Part shown: positions 1 through 7,142 of the stretch, in pieces
Numbering within the stretch: position 1 is the first letter of the stretch
Layout of the letters: every line of letters begins with the position of its first letter
Assembly: GCA_040002995.1 (NCBI GenBank)
Contig: JBDUDK010000048.1
Span: 1 to 64,000, forward strand
Direction of reading: 5' to 3'
Origin: JBDUDK01 sp040002995
GTDB taxonomy: Bacteria > Actinomycetota > Acidimicrobiia > Acidimicrobiales > Ilumatobacteraceae
Length of the DNA stretch: 64,000 nucleotides
Made by a program: the position numbers and the translations under genes
Notes under the pieces: model-generated
What the model saw: only the letters and a program-made list of their open reading frames with translations
The model's database searches: none
Told to the model about the DNA's origin: nothing

Positions 1-99
1 CCCGTGGCGGAAGATCCGTTCGAGCTCGAGTTCGTGGTGTCCGTCGTCCGCGTACCACGCCGCGGGGAAGATCGTGGCCCGGCGCGCCGCTTCGTCCAC
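1..99 (-). CDS. Rieske-type oxygenase, N-terminus only (cut by window edge)
   Basis: The reverse strand reads from a GTG at 97-99 to the window edge with no stop, giving 33 residues. The text contains FPAAWYAD followed by ELELERIFRHG. This is the usual opening of Rieske-type ring-hydroxylating oxygenase large subunits, where a short 'aW[YF]' segment and an 'aLExerIF' helix precede the [2Fe-2S] domain; the full Rieske gene at 5973-7142 has the matching stretch SAYVSDEVLAWERANFF. The start lies 15 bp from the palindromic operator at 115-132 and is divergent from the ABC ATPase. A second oxygenase of the same regulon is the likely reading. Only the N-terminus is visible, so the metal ligands cannot be checked. 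Confidence 0.6.
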   Translation of the reverse strand, partial: MDEAARRATIFPAAWYADDGHHELELERIFRHG

Positions 100-114
100 A
101 CCAACAGGCTACCG

Positions 115-132
115 TGACTGACGCGTCAGTCA
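115..132. promoter_or_regulatory. 18-bp perfect palindrome, probable repressor operator (copy 1)
   Basis: TGACTGACGCGTCAGTCA is a perfect 18-bp palindrome in the divergent gap between the left-edge Rieske gene (start 99) and the ABC ATPase (start 173). Nearly the same palindrome recurs at 4283-4302 in the other divergent gap of this cluster. A dimeric regulator, most plausibly of the TetR family given the symmetrical half-sites, is inferred. No candidate regulator gene lies next to it in the window, so it may be encoded to the left. Confidence 0.7.
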
Positions 133-172
133 GTGACGGCAGGCCGGGTGAGCTGGGCCAGAATGGTCGGCC

Positions 173-1201
173 ATGACTGGCGCGGCGGGGCGGGGCGGGG
201 CAGTCACGCTTCTCCGCCTCGTCAAGCGCTACGACGATCAGGCGGCCGTCGACGGCATCGACCTCGCCATCGAGTCGGGCGAATTCTTCTCGTTGCTCGG
301 TCCTTCTGGCTGTGGCAAGACGACAACCCTTCGGATGATCGCCGGCTTCGAGCGGCCATCGGGAGGGCAGGTACTGCTCGACGGCGTCGACATGTCAGAT
401 GTCGCGCCGGAGCGACGCCCGGTGAACACGGTGTTCCAGAGCTATGCCCTGTTCCCGCATCTCAGCGTGGCCGACAACGTGGCATTCGGGCTGCGTTTCA
501 CTGATTGCGACAAGCAAACCGCGCGTCGACGCGTGGGGGAGGTGCTTTCACTCGTTCGTCTCACCGGCTTCGAGAAGCGCAAGCCCGGCCAGCTCTCGGG
601 TGGGCAACAACAACGTGTGGCCCTTGCCCGCGCTCTTGTGCTGCGCCCACGGGTGCTGCTGCTCGACGAGCCATTGGGCGCGCTCGACGCCAAGCTGCGC
701 AAGGAGCTGCAGCTCGAGCTGGCGCAGCTTCAACGCGAGGTCGGCATCACGTTCATCTACGTCACCCACGACCAGGAAGAGGCGCTCACGATGAGCGCCC
801 GCCTGGCGGTGATGCGGGCGGGCCGCATCGCGCAGTACGGCACACCGCGCGAGGTGTACGAGGAGCCGGCCAACGCGTATGTCGCCGACTTCCTGGGGGT
901 GGCCAACGTGTTGCCGCTCGACAGTGTCGGCGCGACCGGGTTACGGTTGCCATCGGCGCCAACCGGCGCGGTGAGCGCGGTGATACGACCGGAGCGGGTG
1001 CTCGTACGCGACGGACAGGACCCGAACGGCACACTCGAGGAGATGATCTACCAAGGCGCAACCTCGCAGCTGCGCGTGCGCGTCAGCGAGACGATCGTGG
1101 TGCACGCGCTCGTGGCCAACGACGGCCGCGCCCTCCCGGCACGAGGCGATAGCGTCACGGTGGAGCTGCCGCCCGATGCGGTCCGCTTCCTCAGTGATTG
1201 A
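173..1201 (+). CDS. Polyamine-type (PotA-like) ABC transporter ATP-binding protein
   Basis: This 342-residue cytoplasmic ATPase powers an importer of the spermidine/putrescine/iron (PotA/FbpC) class. Walker A GPSGCGKT is at about 43-50, the Q-loop glutamine at about 89, the signature LSGGQQQR at about 141-148, Walker B LLLDEP at about 161-166 and the switch histidine in YVTHD at about 199. A C-terminal TOBE-like region (residues 240-342, with IRPERV) follows. The partner permeases and binding protein are on the opposite strand at 1191-4231, and its stop overlaps the PotC-like stop by 11 bp, an unusual convergent split of one transporter. Operator copy 1 lies 40 bp upstream of the ATG. No strong Shine-Dalgarno is visible. 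The substrate is unknown; catabolic neighbours suggest a cationic amine or similar compound. Confidence 0.95.
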   Translation: MTGAAGRGGAVTLLRLVKRYDDQAAVDGIDLAIESGEFFSLLGPSGCGKTTTLRMIAGFERPSGGQVLLDGVDMSDVAPERRPVNTVFQSYALFPHLSVADNVAFGLRFTDCDKQTARRRVGEVLSLVRLTGFEKRKPGQLSGGQQQRVALARALVLRPRVLLLDEPLGALDAKLRKELQLELAQLQREVGITFIYVTHDQEEALTMSARLAVMRAGRIAQYGTPREVYEEPANAYVADFLGVANVLPLDSVGATGLRLPSAPTGAVSAVIRPERVLVRDGQDPNGTLEEMIYQGATSQLRVRVSETIVVHALVANDGRALPARGDSVTVELPPDAVRFLSD

Positions 1202-2081
1202 CGGGCGCTAGTTGCTGAGAGATCAGGGCGGTCGAAGCGCCGGCGGGCGCCATCGCCGCGGTACCGCGAACTCTCTTCATGACGAGGGCGGCCAGTGCAA
1301 TCGCGAGCAAGGTGAACACCAGCATGATCGAGGCAAGGGCGTTTAGCGCGGGAGTGGAGGTTCCCCGCGCGCTCGAGTAAATCTTGATCGGCACGGTCTC
1401 CGTGCTCGCACCGGTGGACAGAAACGACGAGATCACGAAGTCGTCGATCGATGTCGCGAACACCACCATGAGGCTGGCGAAGATGGCGGGAGAGAGGAGC
1501 GGCAGGAGTACGTGGCGAATCGCCTGCCAACGAGTGGCCCCGAGATCGCGCGCGGCTTCCTCGTACTCGCGCCCGATGGCCAGGAGGCGGCCACGAACGA
1601 TGACGACCACGTAGGAGATCGTGAACGTGACGTGGCCGAGGAGCTGGGTCGGAAAGCCGCGCGGTACGAACGTGAACAGGTGGACGAACACGAGGAAGAG
1701 CGAGACCCCCATCACGATCTCGGGCGTGATGAGCGGGAAGAGCATCAACGCGTTGGCCGGCTTGGCCGCCCGTGAACGCCAGCGGGCCAGGCCGATCGCG
1801 AGCGCCACCCCGATCGGCGTGGCGATCAGCATCGTGAACCCGGCGAGGGCGAGGGAGTTGCGCAGCGCCGTGCGCAGGCTCGGATCGTGCAGCACCGAGA
1901 GGTTGGGATCGCCCGTGTACCACCGCAGCGAGAACCCCTGCCACGAAGACCGGCTCTTGCCCTTGTTGAACGAGAACTGCACGGCGAGGAGCACGGGCAG
2001 GAGGCTCCACAACAGGTAGACCCATGTGAGCATGGCGAGCCAGCGCGGCTTGCCCTCGGCGTTGCGGAGCCAGCGGATCAC
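1191..2081 (-). CDS. Polyamine-type ABC transporter permease (PotC-like)
   Basis: This is a 296-residue inner-membrane permease of the MetI-like (BPD_transp_1) fold with about six hydrophobic helices. The EAA cytoplasmic loop that docks on the ATPase reads EEAARDLGATRWQAIRHVLLP (core EEAARDLGA, about residues 173-181). The GTG start was chosen because it overlaps the stop of the upstream permease (GTGA) and gives the expected opening (MIRWLRN, then a first transmembrane helix with LLPVLLAVQFSF). A longer upstream reading in this frame only shadows the PotB-like gene. It is the last gene of the binding protein - PotB - PotC operon and converges on the ATPase gene. Confidence 0.93.
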   Translation of the reverse strand: MIRWLRNAEGKPRWLAMLTWVYLLWSLLPVLLAVQFSFNKGKSRSSWQGFSLRWYTGDPNLSVLHDPSLRTALRNSLALAGFTMLIATPIGVALAIGLARWRSRAAKPANALMLFPLITPEIVMGVSLFLVFVHLFTFVPRGFPTQLLGHVTFTISYVVVIVRGRLLAIGREYEEAARDLGATRWQAIRHVLLPLLSPAIFASLMVVFATSIDDFVISSFLSTGASTETVPIKIYSSARGTSTPALNALASIMLVFTLLAIALAALVMKRVRGTAAMAPAGASTALISQQLAPVNH

Positions 2082-2995
2082 CGGTACACGACCTCTCGCT
2101 GCAGACGGGCCGTGCTGATGAGGTAGTACCCCATGAGAAACACGAGCAGCACCGACAGCACGAGCACCAGTGCTGCGCCCGTCTCGGGGTGGTTCGTGGA
2201 CGTGAGGTAGTACTGGATCTGGTTGCCGACCATCGACGTGCGGGGCGAGCCCCCCGACAGGTAGCCGTTCGTGTAGTAGTCGCCGAACATCGGCAGCGCC
2301 GTGATGACCGCCGCACCCAGCGCACCCTGTCGCGAGAGCGGCCACGTGATGCGGAAGAACGCGGACCGCGGCGAAGCGCCAAGATCGCGCGCCGCTTCCA
2401 GCAATCGTCCGTCGAGGCGTTCGAGCGCGGCGTACAGAGGGAGGATGAAGAAGGGGATGTAGCCGTAGACGAGCCCGAAAATCACCGTGGTTGAGTTGCC
2501 GGTGAGCCAGTTCCTCGGGGCATCGATGATGTGAAGCCAGTACAGTATGCGGTTCACGTAACCGTCGGGCTGCAGCAGGTTGGCCCACGCCAGCATGCGC
2601 ATGAGGTAGCTGATCCAGAACGGCAGCACGAGGGCCATGAGTACAAGACCGCGGCGGCGGCCGGCATGACGCGCCGCGTAGTAGGCCACGGGATATCCGA
2701 TGAGGAAGCACAACGCCAGCGTGATGCCGACGTAGGCGAACGTGCGGATGAACACCGTTCCGAAGTCGCCGTTGAATACACGGCGAAGGACCTCGGACAT
2801 AGGCGCGGTGTCCCATCGAAGCGGATTCCACTCGGGATTGCGGACGCTGAAGATCGGGTCTTCTCGCCCGAACGCAACGCAGATGACCGCGTAGAACGGC
2901 ACGATGAAAAGGGCGAGGAGCCACAGCGTTCCGGGGGCCACGAAAAAGCCCCAGAAACCCGTGCCCCTTGCCTCCTCGCGGCCGCGGGTGGCCAC
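2078..2995 (-). CDS. Polyamine-type ABC transporter permease (PotB-like)
   Basis: This 305-residue integral-membrane permease has a short basic N-terminus, a first helix near residues 13-42 (FFVAPGTLWLLALFIVPF) and about six helices in total. The EAA loop LEAARDLGASPRSAFFRITWP is near residues 197-217. It begins at a GTG six bases after the stop of the binding protein gene, and its stop overlaps the next permease start, so the three genes look translationally coupled. The pairing of PotB- and PotC-like permeases with a PotD-like binding protein marks a heterodimeric importer of the polyamine/opine/phosphonate class. The substrate cannot be read from the sequence. Confidence 0.94.
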   Translation of the reverse strand: MATRGREEARGTGFWGFFVAPGTLWLLALFIVPFYAVICVAFGREDPIFSVRNPEWNPLRWDTAPMSEVLRRVFNGDFGTVFIRTFAYVGITLALCFLIGYPVAYYAARHAGRRRGLVLMALVLPFWISYLMRMLAWANLLQPDGYVNRILYWLHIIDAPRNWLTGNSTTVIFGLVYGYIPFFILPLYAALERLDGRLLEAARDLGASPRSAFFRITWPLSRQGALGAAVITALPMFGDYYTNGYLSGGSPRTSMVGNQIQYYLTSTNHPETGAALVLVLSVLLVFLMGYYLISTARLQREVVYR

Positions 2996-3001
2996 GCGGC
3001 T

Positions 3002-4231
3002 TCAGTCCCCCGAGTAAAACTTCGAGTAGGCGTCGGTCCAGAGCTTCTCGGCATCGGCAGGCAGGCCGAGGAGACGAAGCCCGTTCGCGATGTCGTCCCC
3101 AGAGAGAACGGTAGAGCTCAAGCTCGTGGGCACGAGTTCACGTTTGATCAACTCGTCGGCCGAGAGCGCGGTGAGGGGCGGCTGATAGCCGTTCGTGGCG
3201 AAGTTCGTGGCGGCGTTCTCCACGTCGAGGAAGTAGTTGAGAAAAGCGTGGGAAAGCGCCGGCTTGCTCGAGCTCCGGAGAATGCACATGCAGTCGTTGT
3301 TGACGAGGAACTTGCCGTCCTTCGGTCGCCAAAAGCCCAGAACACCGACATCGGTGCCTTGCGGCAAGTTGTACTGGCCGTTCACCATGTCGCCCGAGTA
3401 GCCCTCCGCGATGTAACTCGTGCCCTCGGGCACATCCTTGTAGCCCTCGATCGTGACCTTGACGTTGTTCGTCGACGTGAGCTCCTGAAGGTCTTTCCCG
3501 GCTTGGGCGATCAACGCGGCATCGGTGGTGTTGACGTCTGTGATGCCCTTGCGCAAGAGCGCCAGCGACAGGGCTTCGCGATAGTCGTTCAGAACGGAGA
3601 CGTAGCCCTTGTAGCTCGTGTCCCAGACGATGCCCCAGCCCTTGGCGTCGAGGTCGGCGGCGGGCACCTTGTCGGTGCGGTAGTCGAGCCCCACCCCGTA
3701 GACGGTGTACGGCACGGTGTAGCGCGAACCCCTGTCGTAGAACGGATCCTGAAACGTGGGAAGGAGGTTCGTGATGTTCGGCAGGTAGGAGTGATTCAGG
3801 GGCCGGAGGATCTTGGCGGCGATCAGCTTGTAGAACGAGTTGTAGGCGGCCGACATCAAGACGTCGCCTTTGAGGGCCCCTGTGCGCAGTTTCTCGATGA
3901 GCTCGCTGTCACTGTCGAACGTGGTGATCTGCACGGAGACGTTGAACTGCTGCTCGAACGCCTTGATCACGTCGGGCGCGACGTAGTCCGCGTAGTTCAG
4001 GACCGTCAGCGTGCCGGTCTCCGGCTTCAGTCCGTCCTTGATTGCCGAATTGTCGGATGCAATCGGCAAGGTCACCGGCTTCGCCGGTGTGCCGATCAGC
4101 TCGTTGACCGCGCCGCTGCCTGTGGAGGAGGATGAGCCGCATGCCGCCAGCAGCGTGGCGGCGCTGCCGCCGATCGCGGCCAGGGCCGCTGAACGCTGAA
4201 GGAACTCGCGTCGATTCCACCGAGTCGCCAT
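3002..4231 (-). CDS. PotD-like substrate-binding lipoprotein with Tat signal
   Basis: This 409-residue extracytoplasmic solute-binding protein feeds the adjacent permeases. The N-terminus carries a twin-arginine type signal (NRREFLQRS, residues 6-14), a hydrophobic stretch and a lipobox LAAC with the lipid-anchored cysteine at residue 31, followed by a Ser-rich linker. The mature part has PotD/AfuA-type text (LNYADYVAPDVIKAFEQQFNV; VGLDYRTDKVP; ending in a helix around the final 20 residues). The ATG at 4229-4231 was chosen because AGGGGG lies 8 bp upstream and the Tat motif starts at once; a longer reading adds only non-signal residues. Tat export implies folding, or cofactor or ligand loading, before secretion. 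It heads the operon, and operator copy 2 is about 52 bp upstream. Confidence 0.93.
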   Translation of the reverse strand: MATRWNRREFLQRSAALAAIGGSAATLLAACGSSSSTGSGAVNELIGTPAKPVTLPIASDNSAIKDGLKPETGTLTVLNYADYVAPDVIKAFEQQFNVSVQITTFDSDSELIEKLRTGALKGDVLMSAAYNSFYKLIAAKILRPLNHSYLPNITNLLPTFQDPFYDRGSRYTVPYTVYGVGLDYRTDKVPAADLDAKGWGIVWDTSYKGYVSVLNDYREALSLALLRKGITDVNTTDAALIAQAGKDLQELTSTNNVKVTIEGYKDVPEGTSYIAEGYSGDMVNGQYNLPQGTDVGVLGFWRPKDGKFLVNNDCMCILRSSSKPALSHAFLNYFLDVENAATNFATNGYQPPLTALSADELIKRELVPTSLSSTVLSGDDIANGLRLLGLPADAEKLWTDAYSKFYSGD

Positions 4232-4282
4232 CGCACCCCCTTGTTGGCGCTCATTCTGACCCACCGGTCCTCGTGGGCTAGA

Positions 4283-4302
4283 CTGACTGACGCGTCAGTT
4301 AG
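4283..4302. promoter_or_regulatory. Near-perfect 20-bp palindrome, probable repressor operator (copy 2)
   Basis: CTGACTGACGCGTCAGTTAG is a palindrome with a single mismatched pair. Its core ACTGACGCGTCAGT is identical to that of the 115-132 site. It lies between the divergent binding-protein gene (start 4231) and the first FAD oxidoreductase (start 4363), so one bound dimer could control both operons. Conservation of the same word in the two divergent gaps of one cluster is the main evidence for function. Confidence 0.7.
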
Positions 4303-4362
4303 CAAATATCACGAGTGCCAAACTGATGTGAACCGCAGCACGCCCCGCGCGAGAGGACGGTG

Positions 4363-5976
4363 ATGGGATTGGAACGCGACGCCGTCGTCATCGGCGGGGG
4401 CCACAACGGTCTCGTCGCCGCCGCGTTCCTTGCCAAGGCCGGGCTCCATCCGTTGGTGCTCGAGGCCCGGCCCGTCGTTGGCGGCGCCGCCATCACGGAG
4501 CAACCGTGGGGTCCGGAGTTCAAGGTGAGCGCCCTGTCGTACGTCATGAGCCTCATGCCGACCGCGATCTCTGAGGGCCTCCAACTGGAGCGCTTCGGCT
4601 ACAAGGTGAACCCCATGGGACCGGCCTATCTGCCGCTGCCCGACGGTCGGGCCCTGGTGATGAGCGACGTTCCGAGCGAGCGGTTCGATTCGGTCGCCGC
4701 ATTTTCCAAGCGTGACGCCGAAGCTCTGCCGCTCTGGGACGCGTGGATGGAGGGCATCGCGCTGGTTCTCGGTCCCCTCCTCACCCAGGTTCCGCCGCGT
4801 CTCGGTTCGAAACGGCCGGCCGATGTGCTCGATCAGCTGCGTACGGTCTGGAGACTCCGCGGATTGGATGTGCGCTCGGCCGCCGACGTCACCCGCCTGT
4901 TCACGATGTCGATCGGTGACCTCCTGCGCGAGTGGTTCGAGACCGACGCGGTGCAGGCGGTGATGGCGGTGAACGGCATCATCGGGACATGGGCCGGACC
5001 GGAGGAACCGGGCACTGCGTACGTGATGCTGCACCATTCGATCGGCAACGTTGGATCCGGCACTGTCGGAGCGTGGGGCTATCCCGAAGGTGGCATGGGG
5101 GCGGTGAGCGAGGCGATCCGGCGGTCGGCCCTCAGCGCCGGTGCCGACATTCGCGTGAACGCCGCGGTCGAGCGCGTGCTCACGCGCGGAGGTCGTGTAA
5201 CCGGAGTCGCACTCACGAATGGTGAGGAGATCGCGACAAGTGTTGTGGTGTCGGCCGTCCACCCGCGGATCGGCTTTCTCCGACAGCTCGACCCATCCGA
5301 GCTACCCGACGACTTTGTCCGCGCCATCACGCACTGGCGCAGCCGGAGCGGCACCGTAAAGATCAACCTCGCCCTCTCGGAGCTGCCGGATTTCGTCGCC
5401 CATCCCGGCACCCATGCCCAGGCCCATCACAGCGGCGCCATCGAGTTGGCGCCGTCGCTCGACTATCTCGAGGATGCCTTCCAGCAGGCCCGCCGGGGCG
5501 AGCCCGCCACCCGACCGTTCAGCGACGGCTGCATCCCTTCCTTCTTCGACCGCACCGTGTGCCCGGAGGGCACGCATCTGATGAGTCTCTTCACGCAGTG
5601 GGCACCGGCGTCGTGGTCGGACGAGCCCCACCCCACCGAGCTCGAGGCCTACGCCGATCGGGTTATCGCGGGCTATGCGGAGTCGGCCTCGAATCTTCCG
5701 CGCTCGATCCTGCACCGCCAGGTCATCGGCCCGTACGAGATGGAGCACACGTACGGGCTCATCGGCGGCAACATCTTCCACGGCGAGCTCTCGGTCGATC
5801 AGCTCTTTCACAACCGGCCGGCCGCCGGTTACGCGGACTACCGGACGCCAATCAGTGGCATGTACCAAGCGTCGTCGGCCACACACGGCGGCGGGGGAGT
5901 GTGCGGAATCCCCGGCTGGCAGGCGGCGCGCGCCGTTCTCGCCGACAGGCGGCACACGAGAAGGCGTCGTCAATGA
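4363..5976 (+). CDS. FAD-dependent oxidoreductase, phytoene-desaturase-like (copy 1)
   Basis: This 537-residue flavoprotein belongs to the COG1233 phytoene-dehydrogenase-related group. The N-terminal FAD-binding Rossmann motif VVIGGGHNGLVAAAFLAKAG (from about residue 8) is followed by LVLEARPVVGGAA, the usual ribose-binding glutamate. The C-terminus has the second FAD contact (SGMYQASSATHGGGGVCG). The ATG at 4363 is preferred over a GTG three bases earlier because GAGAGGAC is well placed. Its stop overlaps the next start (ATGA). It is about one-third identical by eye to the protein at 7139-8734, and the two flank a Rieske oxygenase. Members of this group oxidise or desaturate varied substrates; carotenoid chemistry is not implied because no other carotenoid gene is near. 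Confidence 0.92.
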   Translation: MGLERDAVVIGGGHNGLVAAAFLAKAGLHPLVLEARPVVGGAAITEQPWGPEFKVSALSYVMSLMPTAISEGLQLERFGYKVNPMGPAYLPLPDGRALVMSDVPSERFDSVAAFSKRDAEALPLWDAWMEGIALVLGPLLTQVPPRLGSKRPADVLDQLRTVWRLRGLDVRSAADVTRLFTMSIGDLLREWFETDAVQAVMAVNGIIGTWAGPEEPGTAYVMLHHSIGNVGSGTVGAWGYPEGGMGAVSEAIRRSALSAGADIRVNAAVERVLTRGGRVTGVALTNGEEIATSVVVSAVHPRIGFLRQLDPSELPDDFVRAITHWRSRSGTVKINLALSELPDFVAHPGTHAQAHHSGAIELAPSLDYLEDAFQQARRGEPATRPFSDGCIPSFFDRTVCPEGTHLMSLFTQWAPASWSDEPHPTELEAYADRVIAGYAESASNLPRSILHRQVIGPYEMEHTYGLIGGNIFHGELSVDQLFHNRPAAGYADYRTPISGMYQASSATHGGGGVCGIPGWQAARAVLADRRHTRRRRQ

Positions 5977-7142
5977 AGAGTCCTGCACCGATCGATCCCC
6001 GCGGTCTCGCGGACGTACTGGCCCCATTTGGCCACTCGCGCATGCTGCCGCGGTCGGCCTACGTGAGCGATGAGGTACTCGCGTGGGAGCGCGCCAACTT
6101 CTTCGACGCGGGGTGGGTCTGTGCCGGCCGGGTAAGCGATCTCGAGATCGGCGGCGATCAGAAGGCGATGAAAGTAGGCGACACGGGTGTCTTGTTCACC
6201 CGAGACGGCGGCGGCACCCTGCACGCGTTCGCGAACATCTGCCGCCACCGCGGCCACGAGCTGCTGGCGTGCGGGGCGAGCACCAATCGCGGTGTGATCC
6301 AGTGCCCGTACCACGCGTGGAGCTACGAGCTCGACGGCTCGCTCCGGCTGGCCCCCCGGTTCGGCGACGTTCCCAACTTCTCGCCGGACCACATGGGCCT
6401 CGTCCGCGTCAGGCACGAGATATGGGGAGGGTGGATCTTCGTCAATGCCTCCGGCGACGCGGGTCCGCTGGCGGACGTGATCGCCGGTTTCGACGATGTG
6501 TGCGCGCCCTACGAGCTCGACCGTCTCGGCTCTGTCGCCCGCCACGAGTACGTCCTTGCCGCGAACTGGAAGCTCCCGCAGGAGAACTACCACGAGTGCT
6601 ATCACTGCCCTCTCATACATCCTGAGCTCTGCGCGGTCAGCGAGGCGAACAGCGGCGACAACTACTCGCACACTTCGGGAGCGTGGGTGGGCGGCACGAT
6701 GGACCTCGAGCCCCACGCCGAAACGATGTCGCTCGGTGGCGCGTCGGGAGGGGTCGTGTTCAGGGCGCTCGACGCGGTGCAGCGCCGCAAGATCGTCTAC
6801 GTGGGTTTGTTCCCGAACCTTCTCGTGAGCCTTCACCCCGACTACGTCTTGACGCACCGCATCGAGCCGTTGACGCCGTCGTCGACCCTCATCGAGTGTT
6901 CCTGGTTGTTCCCGCCGGAGGCCGCGGCGACGCCGGGATTCGACCCGAGCTACGCGGTCGACTTCTGGGACCTCACCAACCGCCAGGACTGGTCGGCCGT
7001 CGAGAGCGTGCAACGCGGGATGACGTCGCCTCACTACATGCCGGGGCTGCTCTCGAGCCAAGAAGACGCGGTTTACCAGTTCGTCACCATGGTGGCTCGC
7101 GGCTACATCGGTGAGCCCGTGACGTCGGCACCGCTCCATTGA
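5973..7142 (+). CDS. Rieske-type aromatic-ring-hydroxylating-like oxygenase, large subunit
   Basis: This 389-residue terminal oxygenase has an N-terminal Rieske [2Fe-2S] domain with ligands C90, H92, C111 and H114 (CRHRGHELLACG ... CPYHAW). The catalytic mononuclear iron site is ENYHECYHCPLIHPE (H207, H211); a third carboxylate is expected in NRQDWSAVESVQ near residue 360. The family uses O2 and electrons from a reductase to hydroxylate, dioxygenate or N/O-dealkylate substrates. No ferredoxin or ferredoxin reductase gene is seen nearby, so electrons must come from elsewhere or from an unusual partner. The ATG overlaps the previous stop. Related enzymes act on aromatic acids or on quaternary amines (carnitine, betaines); the polyamine-type transporters beside it favour an amine, which is inference. 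Confidence 0.94.
   Translation: MKSPAPIDPRGLADVLAPFGHSRMLPRSAYVSDEVLAWERANFFDAGWVCAGRVSDLEIGGDQKAMKVGDTGVLFTRDGGGTLHAFANICRHRGHELLACGASTNRGVIQCPYHAWSYELDGSLRLAPRFGDVPNFSPDHMGLVRVRHEIWGGWIFVNASGDAGPLADVIAGFDDVCAPYELDRLGSVARHEYVLAANWKLPQENYHECYHCPLIHPELCAVSEANSGDNYSHTSGAWVGGTMDLEPHAETMSLGGASGGVVFRALDAVQRRKIVYVGLFPNLLVSLHPDYVLTHRIEPLTPSSTLIECSWLFPPEAAATPGFDPSYAVDFWDLTNRQDWSAVESVQRGMTSPHYMPGLLSSQEDAVYQFVTMVARGYIGEPVTSAPLH

Noticed and set aside
2531..4135. Long forward open frame (534 codons) opposite the binding-protein and permease genes
   Set aside because: Rich in Arg/Val/Asp/His/Gln with no recognisable motif. It is the GC-driven shadow of the well-supported reverse-strand PotD/PotB genes.
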